Below are positions 33,991-42,526 of a stretch of 64,000 bases of DNA, piece by piece; within the stretch, counting starts at the first letter, position 1; each line of letters begins with the position of its first letter. The DNA is from Bryobacteraceae bacterium. GTDB taxonomy: Bacteria; Acidobacteriota; Terriglobia; Bryobacterales; Bryobacteraceae. The position numbers and the translations under genes are program-made. The notes under the pieces are model-generated. The model was not told where the DNA came from. It worked only from the letters and a program-made list of their open reading frames with translations, and ran no database searches. Location: contig JARKOC010000466.1 of NCBI GenBank assembly GCA_029975915.1, forward strand, positions 124,001 to 188,000. Reading direction: 5' to 3'.

Positions 33991-34739
33991 TGCCCCCCTC
34001 CCTGCAAGACGTTCTGACCCGCGCTTTTGACAGGCGCGACGGCTCGGCCGCCGTCTTGCGTATCTCCGACGGGTCCATCCTCGCCCGCTACCGCCCGGAT
34101 TGGATGAAGATGGCCGAACTGCCTCCGGGTTCAGCCATCAAACCTTTCACCCTAAAAGCCATCCTCCGTGGCGGAGCCGGTTCCATGGCCTGCCAGCGGC
34201 GCTTGCGTATCGCCGGGCGTTCGCTCGATTGCAGTCACCCTGCGGTGAGCGAACCGCTCGATCCCGCCGGCGCGCTCGCGTTTTCCTGCAACTGCTGGTT
34301 CGCGGCCATGGCGCAGAAAATCACGCCCGAAGTCCTCTGGCGCGAGTTCCAGGCGCACGGTTTGCGCGCTGGCATCGCTCGAGACCGCGATGGCTTGGTT
34401 CTCGAAGCCCTGGGCGTCGACGGCATCCGATGCACCCCGCTCGACCTGGCCCGCGCCTATCGCCGGCTCGCCCTGAAGCGCATCCAGGACGCCCAAGCGT
34501 TCGCCCCCGTCTATCAGGGATTGATTGAATCAATCCAACGTGGAACCTCGATCGCCGCCGGCACAGCGGCCAGCGCTCCAGTTTACGGAAAGACCGGAAC
34601 GACAAGTCAGAGCGCCTGGTTTGCCGGTTTCAGTTCAAGTATCGCGTTGGCGATCCTGCTGTTCCAAGGTACTGGCGGCGCCGATGCCGCCCCTATCGCC
34701 GGGGAGGTGCTCGCCGCATGGCAAAACGGCTCGCGCTGA
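33990..34739 (+). CDS. Minimal penicillin-binding-type transpeptidase domain, no signal peptide
   Basis: A 249-residue protein with all three active-site motifs of penicillin-interacting DD-transpeptidases: SxxK at 48-51 (PGSAIKPF), SxN at 99-101 (SCN) and KTG at 201-203 (GKTGTTSQSAWFAGF). The whole protein is one short transpeptidase domain, and no signal peptide or membrane helix is seen at the start, which is odd because such enzymes work outside the membrane. Export by an undetected route or a cytoplasmic beta-lactam-binding role are possibilities. The start at 33990 overlaps the thioesterase stop; the frame upstream of it is a shadow. It overlaps the SpoIID gene by 22 bases. Confidence 0.78.
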   Translation: MPPSLQDVLTRAFDRRDGSAAVLRISDGSILARYRPDWMKMAELPPGSAIKPFTLKAILRGGAGSMACQRRLRIAGRSLDCSHPAVSEPLDPAGALAFSCNCWFAAMAQKITPEVLWREFQAHGLRAGIARDRDGLVLEALGVDGIRCTPLDLARAYRRLALKRIQDAQAFAPVYQGLIESIQRGTSIAAGTAASAPVYGKTGTTSQSAWFAGFSSSIALAILLFQGTGGADAAPIAGEVLAAWQNGSR

Positions 34740-36127
34740 CGCTGTTGGCCGTCTGCCTGTGCCTTGACGGCCAGCAATTAAGAGTCAAGCTGTCGGGACG
34801 TGCGGCGCTGTTGAGCATGGACATCGAGGACTACGTCGCCGCGGCAGTGGCCGGAGAAGCTGGCGGATTCAAATCGATGGAAGCGCTCAAGGCGATGGCC
34901 GTAGCGGCCCGCACATTTGCCCGCGCCAACCTGAACCGCCACCGCGCCCAGGGCTACGACCTTTGCGAAACCACCCACTGCCAGGACCTGCGTCTGAATT
35001 CGGTCGACACTCGCCATCGTGCCGCCGCGGAAGCCACCTCCGGCGAAATCCTTTGGTACAACGGACGCCCGGCCCGCATCTTCTACACCGAACACTGCGG
35101 CGGCCACACCGAAAGAGCAAGCGCGGTCTGGCCCCGTTCTGCCGCGCCCTATCTGCGGGGCGTTAAGGACGATTTCTGCCTCTCCGCCGGTAAACAATCC
35201 TGGTCCTCTGAGATCCCCCTGGCCGAACTGGCCCGCGCCTTGGGACTTCCAGCAATCGAGTCCATCGCCGTGACCCGCAGGACAGCCGCCAACCGCGCCG
35301 CCACGGTTTCCACCAACGGCCGGTTCATTTCGGCCGAATCTTTTTACATCGCAGTCGGGCGCGTATTCGGCTGGGACCGTCTGCGCAGCACCCAGTTCTT
35401 TGTCGAGGTCAGGGGCGCGGACGCCTATTTCACGGGTTCAGGCCGCGGCCACGGCGTTGGCCTCTGCCAGGTGGGCGCGGAACAGCGCGGCCTCGCCGGC
35501 CACGACTACCGCAGCATCCTTGCCGCCTACTTCCCGGGCACGCGCATCGGCGTCGCCGCCCGTGACATCCCCTGGGTGTCGGTCCGGACCCGCCGCGCGG
35601 ACATTCGCGCTACCGCTTCGGAGCCCGCGGGCCCGGTCATCGCCGCCGTGGACCGCGCCATCGCCCGCGCGGAGGTCCTCACTGGACGCAAATTCGAACT
35701 CCGCCCTGAAATCCGCGTCTACCCCGGCGTCGATGTCTACCGCGATGCAACTGGTGAGCCGGGTTTCGTGACCGCCGCCACTCGTGGCCGTGCAATCCAT
35801 TTGCAGAGCGCGCAGCGCCTCATCGCCGAAGGCCGCCTCGATTCTGTGCTCACCCACGAAATGATCCACATTTTGACCGGCGGACGCGCTGTACTACCCC
35901 GCTGGTTTGCCGAAGGTCTCGCGCTCGAACTGGAAAATCCGGGCGCGGTGAAAGCCGCCGAGCTCGCCCCGGCCACCGAACCGGCGCTCTGGCGTCCGCC
36001 GAACGAATCCCGTCTCCGCGCCGCTTACTCGAATGCGCAGGCCGCCGTGGCCGCCCTAATCCTGAAACATGGGCGCGCCAAGGTGCTATCGTGGATCGAC
36101 TCAGGCTTGCCCGCCGGCCTCCAATGA
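34718..36127 (+). CDS. SpoIID/LytB domain fused to an MA-type zinc peptidase domain
   Basis: A 469-residue exported protein (signal peptide about 1-18). The SpoIID domain (about 20-290) has the catalytic-type Glu47 (AGEAGG), MEALKAMAVAARTFARANL and the zinc motif DLCETTHCQD (Cys83, His87, Cys88), then GRGHGVGLCQVGAEQRG. SpoIID proteins cut denuded glycan strands. Residues about 305-469 form a second domain with HEMIH (380-384) and WFAEGLA (Glu399), the gluzincin HExxH...E pattern of MA-family peptidases. So a glycan lyase and a peptidase seem combined. It overlaps the transpeptidase gene by 22 bases and converges with the macrodomain gene. Confidence 0.85.
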   Translation: MAKRLALTLLAVCLCLDGQQLRVKLSGRAALLSMDIEDYVAAAVAGEAGGFKSMEALKAMAVAARTFARANLNRHRAQGYDLCETTHCQDLRLNSVDTRHRAAAEATSGEILWYNGRPARIFYTEHCGGHTERASAVWPRSAAPYLRGVKDDFCLSAGKQSWSSEIPLAELARALGLPAIESIAVTRRTAANRAATVSTNGRFISAESFYIAVGRVFGWDRLRSTQFFVEVRGADAYFTGSGRGHGVGLCQVGAEQRGLAGHDYRSILAAYFPGTRIGVAARDIPWVSVRTRRADIRATASEPAGPVIAAVDRAIARAEVLTGRKFELRPEIRVYPGVDVYRDATGEPGFVTAATRGRAIHLQSAQRLIAEGRLDSVLTHEMIHILTGGRAVLPRWFAEGLALELENPGAVKAAELAPATEPALWRPPNESRLRAAYSNAQAAVAALILKHGRAKVLSWIDSGLPAGLQ

Positions 36128-36682
36128 CGCGGCTGACTCGAGAGCTTGCGCGTGAATCTCGAAAGCATCACGGCCAAACGTCACCAACAGAACCTTTTCA
36201 ACCGATACTGCCTCGCTGGCCAAAAACCGTGCCGCCTCCCTCACCGCGATACCAGCCGCCTCCTCCATCGGATACCCATAGACGCCCGTGCTGATCGAGG
36301 GAAAACTGACGGTCCGGGCCCCTCGCTCTTCTGCCATCTTCAAGCACGTCCGGTAACAGTTTGCCAGCGCCTCCGGCTCGCCGCTTCGTCCATTGCGGTA
36401 CACCGGTCCGACCGCATGAAACACCCATTTCGCCGGCAACCTGCCCGCCGATGTCGCGACCGCCTGGCCCGCTTCCAACCGTCCGACCCGTGGCCGGATC
36501 TGGTTCAGTTCCTGCATGATCACCGGCCCGCCGGCCCGGTGGATCGCGCCGTCCACGCCGCCGCCTCCAGCCAGCGCGCCATTGGCCGCATTCGCCATCG
36601 CATCGACGGCGATCCGCGTGATATCGCCCTCAACCACCGAGAGAAAGCGGCCTGTCCGGATCAATCTCGTCAATTCCGCCAC
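36101..36682 (-). CDS. Macrodomain (ADP-ribose-processing) protein
   Basis: 193 residues, essentially one macrodomain. The ADP-ribose site is visible as [37 protein letters not shown], split as [24 protein letters not shown] and later FPSISTGVYGYPMEEAAGIA. This matches MacroD/YmdB enzymes that remove O-acetyl from ADP-ribose or mono-ADP-ribose from proteins. The start is GTG. It overlaps the membrane protein gene upstream by 53 bases, so it belongs to the alpha-2-macroglobulin operon, and its end overlaps the convergent SpoIID gene by 27 bases. Confidence 0.9.
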   Translation of the reverse strand: MAELTRLIRTGRFLSVVEGDITRIAVDAMANAANGALAGGGGVDGAIHRAGGPVIMQELNQIRPRVGRLEAGQAVATSAGRLPAKWVFHAVGPVYRNGRSGEPEALANCYRTCLKMAEERGARTVSFPSISTGVYGYPMEEAAGIAVREAARFLASEAVSVEKVLLVTFGRDAFEIHAQALESAASLEAGGQA

Positions 36683-37139
36683 GTTCCATCACCCTCCTCA
36701 TCACCGCGCAAAGCAACAGCCAGGCTGTCACGAACAGTAGCGCTGCAATCGTAAACCTCACAACGGCGCTCGCCGCCTGCATGATCAGTCCCTTGAACTC
36801 CGGCACCCACTGGATCAACCACCACGGCAGCAGCAACCCGGCGGCGATGAACGCCAGCAAACCGATCCAGAACTCAGCGGCTCCGAGCAATCGCACCGCC
36901 TTCCCATACTCAACGCGGTACAGAATCAGTGATTGCTGCACCATCACGCCAAGGCCGCCCGCCAGCGCCATTCCGCAAATCACGACAACCACCAGTTCCA
37001 GCAACCCGCCCAGCGGCATGCCCAGCCAGAAGTAGAAAAGCGCGCACCAGGCCACCACAGCCGCCGCGCCAATCAGCGGCGCCCACGGCTTCGACCGCAC
37101 ATCTCCAACCGCTGCCTTCAACGTCTCCATCGTCGTCAT
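36630..37139 (-). CDS. Small membrane protein with four helices, unknown function
   Basis: 169 residues, family not recognised. Hydrophobic helices lie at about 20-40, 45-70, 85-107 and 120-145. The N-terminus (METLKAAVGDVRSKPWAP) and the C-terminus (RRVMERGGIDEIDPDRPLSLGG) appear cytoplasmic. There are no catalytic motifs. Its ATG overlaps the stop of the alpha-2-macroglobulin gene (ATGA), and its end overlaps the macrodomain gene by 53 bases, so all three are translated together. Confidence 0.75.
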   Translation of the reverse strand: MTTMETLKAAVGDVRSKPWAPLIGAAAVVAWCALFYFWLGMPLGGLLELVVVVICGMALAGGLGVMVQQSLILYRVEYGKAVRLLGAAEFWIGLLAFIAAGLLLPWWLIQWVPEFKGLIMQAASAVVRFTIAALLFVTAWLLLCAVMRRVMERGGIDEIDPDRPLSLGG

Positions 37140-40100
37140 GGTCTGGTCACCTCGATTCTCTCAGCCGCCGATGCGCTGAAGATCTCCGGCTGATACATCG
37201 GTTCTACGCGCGCCGGCGGCGCTTGAATTGTGCCGGCCGTCGTCACCCGGAAAAGGTACATATACTCCGCGCCGCGCTTCCACAGCCACGATTCCAGGAA
37301 TCCGACCTTCGAATCCCTCACTTGCCTTCTCGCCCAACCCGCCCGCCACCACGGCGGCGCGCCTTTGATCCTGTACAAATCATCCCGCGCGACAACTTCC
37401 GCCCCCGCTGGCAAGGGGTCTTCCACCAGCACGTACCGCTGATCGGCGCCACTTACGGTCAGCCTGCATGCGATGAGATCGCCCAGGTTGGCTTTTCCTT
37501 CGAGCGGTGTCAACTGGTGCAGGATGCGTCCGCCTTCATGAACCGGCGTGAGCCGGAAGTATTCGCGCCGCAATCTCAAACCCGAATCCGCCGGCTCGAC
37601 CACCTCGCCCGCCAGCAATCGCATCGACGCCTTCGCCGTCCAATACAACTGCCCTTCACCCGACTTCTCTACCTTCAACTCGAAAGTTTGCCCCGCTTCC
37701 TGTCCGCTTAACGTCACCTTCACCGGCTTCTCGAAGACATCCCGCGACGTGAATCCGCGCCTCAGAATCTCGCGCCCGTTTAACGTTACGCGGGCCGTGA
37801 AGTCCGGTTCCAGCTCCCGCGTCTGCCTCAAGTAGTCGGTCAGGGCCATCACGGCGAACGCGGTCTCCTTCGTGCTCTGCCACCTCGCGCCTCTGCTTCG
37901 TTTGGACAACAGCCATCGCGCCGCTCCGGCGGCCTGCGCCGACCCGCTCTGATCGGCCGCCATGAACTTCAATGCGAATGCCGTTGCCTCCACTGACGCA
38001 TCGCGTCCGAAGTCCAGCATGATGTCACGATCCGCCGGCCACCACTGGTACGGCCCTGCGCGTTTGGCCATCACGTCCAGTTGCAGGCCGATCTGCTGCG
38101 TCCGGCCATCCTTCATCGACTGGCTGGCCAGGCCCATCAGCGCCCATCCCAGGCTGGTCAGCTCGGACCGTTTCTCCCAAACCGAATCCAGGTCTTTTCC
38201 CGACGCCTTGCCAGCTCGCGCCAGCGCATGCAACTGCCACGCCCTGACATCGGCTTTCATCTTCGGCGATGGTTTGTCGAACCGCTTGCGCAGCGTGGCC
38301 GCGGCCCTGTTCAGCATGGAGTCACGTCCCTGGTAGCCCGCTTCGGAAGCCTCCTGCAGGCCCCAGGCGACGTAGGCCGTCATGAACGGATCGGTGTCAT
38401 CGTTCTCCCACCATCCCCAGCCGCCGTCTTCGTGCTGCAACGTTGCCAGTCGCTCAAATCCGGCCTCCACCTTCTTGTCGAGCGCCTTCTTGTCAATCGA
38501 TCCCGGCAGATTCAGCTTCTTCATTGCCTGCGCCACGACAATGTTCGGCACAAAGCCCGACATCGTCTGCTCTGTGCATCCGTAGGGGTAGGTGACCAGG
38601 TAGTCTAGCGCCGAGAACAGCGTCCCGGCCACTGACGGAGTAATCTCCAATTCGAATGACCGCGTGTGCGGAATCGACCGCCGGTCAAAGGTCATTGAAA
38701 CCTGTTCCGCCTTCTGTGCCCCGATCACGCCTGTCTTCGAAGTGACGTACTCCAGCCCCGGCATCTCAACGGGTAATGTCAGCTCCAGCGCATCGGACTC
38801 CTGCCCGCTCAGCGCCTTTGCCAGCAGTGTTACCTGCTTGCCCGGCTTCACTTTGACCTTGTAGTCCACCACGGACTCTGACTTTGGCTCGATCCGGACC
38901 TGCTTTTCACCGCCGTCGATCACGTCGACGCCGGTCGCCTCAAGGCTCACTTTCACGTTCGCCGCCGCCGGCAGGCTGCTTCTGACAATCACAGGCAGCA
39001 CCGCCTCGTCGCCTTCGGTGAGGAATCTCGGCGTTGCCACCGAGACGATCAGGTTTTTGCGCACCAGCGTCCGCGCGACCGCCTGGCCCACCTTGGTATC
39101 AACGGTGACGCCGCGCGCCGTCGCCCGCCACGTCGTCAATGAATCGGGGAAGGCGAACTTCGCTTCGCCCATCCCGTTGGCGCCGGTCATCAGCGACGCG
39201 GTCCAGAATGCCGTGTCAGGAAACTCCTTCCGCACCTTCGGCTCGGCCATCCGCTCTTCCTTCAACTGGCCGAAACGAACCCGCCCGCGGGCCGCCGCTT
39301 CCGCCAACTGAATCCGGCTCTTGCCCGCCGACCCGCCAAAATAAAACGTCAGCGAAGAGTCGGTTCCCACCCGGTTCCATTGCCGCCCGTAAAAGACGTC
39401 CTTGATGTTCTGAACCGTCTCCCGCTGCACGGCGTAGATCGACTCGTCCACCACACCCAGACTGAATTCGGCCTGAAGCGGCTTGCCGTGGACATCGGCC
39501 GCCTTCACCCGGAACAGAGCCGGCTCGCCCGGTTTGTAAGTGGTTTTGTCAGGAAAAATATCGACATTGATCACCTTCTCGGCGGCCGGAACCCGCACCA
39601 TCTTCGATCCGCGATGCAGAACGTCATTGCGCACGAAGACCGCTTCGATGTACACGTTCGGTTCCCAACTTCCTTCAACCTTCGCCTCCACAGTCGTTGA
39701 TGAACCCGTCACCTCCACCCATCGCTGCCAAAGAATCCCCCGCGCCTCTGCTGTTACCCACACGTACGCCGGCCCTCCGGTAACGAGCAGAATCCGCGCC
39801 GTCTCGCCCGCCCTGTAACTGCGCTTGTCCGGAACGATTTGGATTCGCTCTTCGTCCGCCAGATCGAGCTTGTCACCCATGACCCAGAGGTGGCACTCGG
39901 AATCCAGCCTGATGCCTCCGGGCGCTGCCGCCCTCACCTGCGCTCTGTAGGTTCCGCTATCGGGCGGAACGAAGGAGACTTCGCTCCTTCCGTCCGGCCC
40001 AGTCGATCCCGGCAGCCTGGCGAAGGCCGGCTGTTCAACTCTCACCAGGCGTTCCCTGGTTCCGGTTCGGACTTGCCTCCATTCGTACTTCGACACGTCC

Positions 40101-41803
40101 ACTTGGAACGCAACACCCGCAGCCGGTTTGCCGTCATAGTCTTTCGTCTCCACGACGATTCTGGCGGGGCTGCCGCGCGCAGACAGATAGCTTGCCGGCT
40201 GCACCGAAATAAAGAATGGACCGCGCGTCGCCACCACTGACGCCGCCCCGTTGATCTCGCGCCCCGAAGCGTCGGTCACATTCACTTGCAGGCCATATCT
40301 GAAATCTGTCTTTCCAGGCTCTGTCCGGACGTTCACCGTCAAACGGCCCTGTTGATCGAGTTCGCCTATCCCCTCGTCTACCTGCTGCGAGCCGTAGGCG
40401 ACCTCTTCTCCTCCATCTTCGGGTTCGGCTTCGGCATCCTCTTCGTCGTAGTCGAACCATGGCGGCCAAGATCTTGTCCGATACAACGTCCAGGTCACCT
40501 TCGCATTGGTCACCGGTTCGCCGTAGTAGTACTTCGCCGATACTTGGAAACTAACCTCCGCACCCTGAAGCACTCGCGCCTGGTCCGCCCGTACCCGCAC
40601 CTCGTACTCCGGCTTCCGGTACTCCTCCACTTGGAAACCGCCGTAAGCAGTCCCGGCCCCGCTGCGCACGCGCACCGAGTAATAACCCAGCGGCGCATCC
40701 GCCGGTAGAGTCACATCGGCCGATACAGTGCCGGCCTTCGACATCTCGACCTTCTTCCTCAGAACGGTCCCGTCGTCAGGATTGCTGATCTCGATCTCCG
40801 CCTCCGGTTCGCTGGGCAGTTCGTAACCGAGCACGGCCGGTTTGCGCAGGATCGCTTTGGCATGAACCGGGTGTCCGGGCCGGTAGACTGGCCTATCGGT
40901 ATACACATACCCTGTCAACTCCTCGCGCTCTCCTCCCAGCGCCCACGAGTCGATCGTTGTCACCGCGAATTCTGGTCCCTTGCGAGCGGTCACCAGCAAT
41001 CCGTCCGGAAAGCCGTTCGCGTCGCGCAATTCGATCGCCTTGCCTCCAGCCGTTGTCTCCTCAGCCGCCGCCGCATTACGAGAGGCATCAAACAAACGAA
41101 TCAGAACGCCGTCCAAAGCCGCGCCGGTGGTTCGGTCCACCACCCTCACCATCGCCCGCCCGCGTTCTGCCTTGGTCAGCAGGGCCAGATCGGTCACCGA
41201 GAGGATCGTGTATGCCTGCTTCAGCCCGTCGGTCGCCTCCAGCAGGTAAAGGCCCTTCTCGTCCAGTTTCACCGGCACGGTGACGCTGTCCCATTTCGTC
41301 TTCGCCTTGACGCTCTGCTTCCACACGCGCACCACTCGCTGCGGATTCAACAGCGGCGCCTCGGCATACTCGCTCGCCACACCCTTGGCTGACGGCGATT
41401 TGGCCGGCGTGCCCGCCTTCGGCTTCATCCACGCCCGGATCGTCTGGCGCTGCTCCGGACCGAACTGCATCCGCGCCACGTCGCGCATCTTCGCGCGGAG
41501 CTTCATCCGCCACTCGGCGAACTTCTCGATCGGCGTCACCGCTCTCGGCCGCCTGCGTTGCGCCGCCCCGGCCGAATGCGGATCGCCTAGCGATTCAAAA
41601 AATTTCACCGGATCTTCAACCCGGTACAACCTGAACTCCAGCGAATCGACACCCTGCGCCGACACGCGCACCGGCACGGTTCCCCCTGCTCGCACCGGCC
41701 CCTCAGTGGAGAGCGAAAAATAAACCCTCGCCTCGTCCATCTGCGCCGGCGCGCTCAACGCCGCGGTCAGCGCCGCCGCCCATGCCACCGAATGCAATCT
41801 CAT
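37136..41803 (-). CDS. Bacterial alpha-2-macroglobulin with thioester
   Basis: A 1555-residue exported protease trap. A signal peptide covers about 1-20 and there is no lipobox, so it should be soluble in the periplasm or secreted. MG-type domains fill the first about 800 residues (MG2-like YVYTDRPVYRPGHPVHAKAI; EYRKPEYEVRV; FPDKTTYKPGEPALFRV). The central A2M region is ESIYAVQRETV to FPDSLTTWRATARGV. The thioester motif is intact: YGCTEQ with Cys1076 and Gln1079, followed by the helical thioester domain. The protein should bind attacking proteases covalently. It lies three bases after DUF1175 and is coupled to the membrane protein gene. Confidence 0.93.
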   Translation of the reverse strand: MRLHSVAWAAALTAALSAPAQMDEARVYFSLSTEGPVRAGGTVPVRVSAQGVDSLEFRLYRVEDPVKFFESLGDPHSAGAAQRRRPRAVTPIEKFAEWRMKLRAKMRDVARMQFGPEQRQTIRAWMKPKAGTPAKSPSAKGVASEYAEAPLLNPQRVVRVWKQSVKAKTKWDSVTVPVKLDEKGLYLLEATDGLKQAYTILSVTDLALLTKAERGRAMVRVVDRTTGAALDGVLIRLFDASRNAAAAEETTAGGKAIELRDANGFPDGLLVTARKGPEFAVTTIDSWALGGEREELTGYVYTDRPVYRPGHPVHAKAILRKPAVLGYELPSEPEAEIEISNPDDGTVLRKKVEMSKAGTVSADVTLPADAPLGYYSVRVRSGAGTAYGGFQVEEYRKPEYEVRVRADQARVLQGAEVSFQVSAKYYYGEPVTNAKVTWTLYRTRSWPPWFDYDEEDAEAEPEDGGEEVAYGSQQVDEGIGELDQQGRLTVNVRTEPGKTDFRYGLQVNVTDASGREINGAASVVATRGPFFISVQPASYLSARGSPARIVVETKDYDGKPAAGVAFQVDVSKYEWRQVRTGTRERLVRVEQPAFARLPGSTGPDGRSEVSFVPPDSGTYRAQVRAAAPGGIRLDSECHLWVMGDKLDLADEERIQIVPDKRSYRAGETARILLVTGGPAYVWVTAEARGILWQRWVEVTGSSTTVEAKVEGSWEPNVYIEAVFVRNDVLHRGSKMVRVPAAEKVINVDIFPDKTTYKPGEPALFRVKAADVHGKPLQAEFSLGVVDESIYAVQRETVQNIKDVFYGRQWNRVGTDSSLTFYFGGSAGKSRIQLAEAAARGRVRFGQLKEERMAEPKVRKEFPDTAFWTASLMTGANGMGEAKFAFPDSLTTWRATARGVTVDTKVGQAVARTLVRKNLIVSVATPRFLTEGDEAVLPVIVRSSLPAAANVKVSLEATGVDVIDGGEKQVRIEPKSESVVDYKVKVKPGKQVTLLAKALSGQESDALELTLPVEMPGLEYVTSKTGVIGAQKAEQVSMTFDRRSIPHTRSFELEITPSVAGTLFSALDYLVTYPYGCTEQTMSGFVPNIVVAQAMKKLNLPGSIDKKALDKKVEAGFERLATLQHEDGGWGWWENDDTDPFMTAYVAWGLQEASEAGYQGRDSMLNRAAATLRKRFDKPSPKMKADVRAWQLHALARAGKASGKDLDSVWEKRSELTSLGWALMGLASQSMKDGRTQQIGLQLDVMAKRAGPYQWWPADRDIMLDFGRDASVEATAFALKFMAADQSGSAQAAGAARWLLSKRSRGARWQSTKETAFAVMALTDYLRQTRELEPDFTARVTLNGREILRRGFTSRDVFEKPVKVTLSGQEAGQTFELKVEKSGEGQLYWTAKASMRLLAGEVVEPADSGLRLRREYFRLTPVHEGGRILHQLTPLEGKANLGDLIACRLTVSGADQRYVLVEDPLPAGAEVVARDDLYRIKGAPPWWRAGWARRQVRDSKVGFLESWLWKRGAEYMYLFRVTTAGTIQAPPARVEPMYQPEIFSASAAERIEVTRP

Positions 41804-41806
41804 CCT

Positions 41807-42493
41807 CTAGCCCCGTTCCAAAAGATTCCAGCAATAGACGCCAAGGAAATTCGGATTGCCCGCTACCGGCCGCCATTTTGGCTTCGGATGCTCCAGCAAT
41901 TTCACGTATTCAAGCCTCCGCACCTCACCCGCCCAACTCCCTTCTGGTCCCGTATGGTACACCACCGCCCTTTCCGTCACCACCATTGAATGAAAAGGCT
42001 GCTCCAGCGTCAGTTGCCGGTAAAACAAAACGTCGCCTGGACGTGCCGCCTGCAACTCGCTGGCCACCTTCCGGCAGTTGAACCTCAATATGTGACCGGC
42101 GTCCGCAAAGTGGCGGTAACTCCCGTTTTGCTCGTCGCCGGGCCGGTACTCGCCCGGCCGGACCCGGAAAACAGCTCCGCCTAACTTCGCATGAATTCGA
42201 ACCGCGGACTCCGCATCCGGTAGCGCCGGGATCCCGTCCAAACCGGTCTGCTCGGCCCACGTCCGGTCATGGCGCCTCATCGATTCACGAAAACAGAATC
42301 GAACGAATCCCGAACAGTCCTTTACGTCTGGCGGCAGCTTTTCGCCCATCGCATAGAGCGCCTCGGCCAGCCACACGATCCACCGCCTCACCGCCTTGCG
42401 ATCGGCCTCGCCCGACAGTCGCAAGCCCGCCGCGCCCTGGCTCACCGCCATCCACGGCGCAACCGCCAACACAGATCTTCGGCTCACCGCCAC
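41807..42493 (-). CDS. DUF1175 (YfaT-like) protein, NlpC/P60-like
   Basis: About 228 residues. It resembles the DUF1175 family, whose E. coli member YfaT is encoded beside the macroglobulin YfaS. The centre reads VKDCSGFVRFCFRE (Cys60) and later PGDVLFYRQ, FHSMVV (His168) and VVYHTGPEGSW, the Cys/His pattern of NlpC/P60-type peptidases or amidases. The N-terminus VSRRSVLAVAPWMAVSQGAAG looks like a Tat signal. I place the start at the GTG at 42493; a GTG two codons later is also possible, and neither has a clear ribosome site. It is divergent from the dipeptidase gene with 33 bases between. Confidence 0.75.
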   Translation of the reverse strand: MAVSRRSVLAVAPWMAVSQGAAGLRLSGEADRKAVRRWIVWLAEALYAMGEKLPPDVKDCSGFVRFCFRESMRRHDRTWAEQTGLDGIPALPDAESAVRIHAKLGGAVFRVRPGEYRPGDEQNGSYRHFADAGHILRFNCRKVASELQAARPGDVLFYRQLTLEQPFHSMVVTERAVVYHTGPEGSWAGEVRRLEYVKLLEHPKPKWRPVAGNPNFLGVYCWNLLERG

Positions 42494-42526
42494 GCAATCG
42501 AGTGTAGCAATGCGACAATACTCTCC

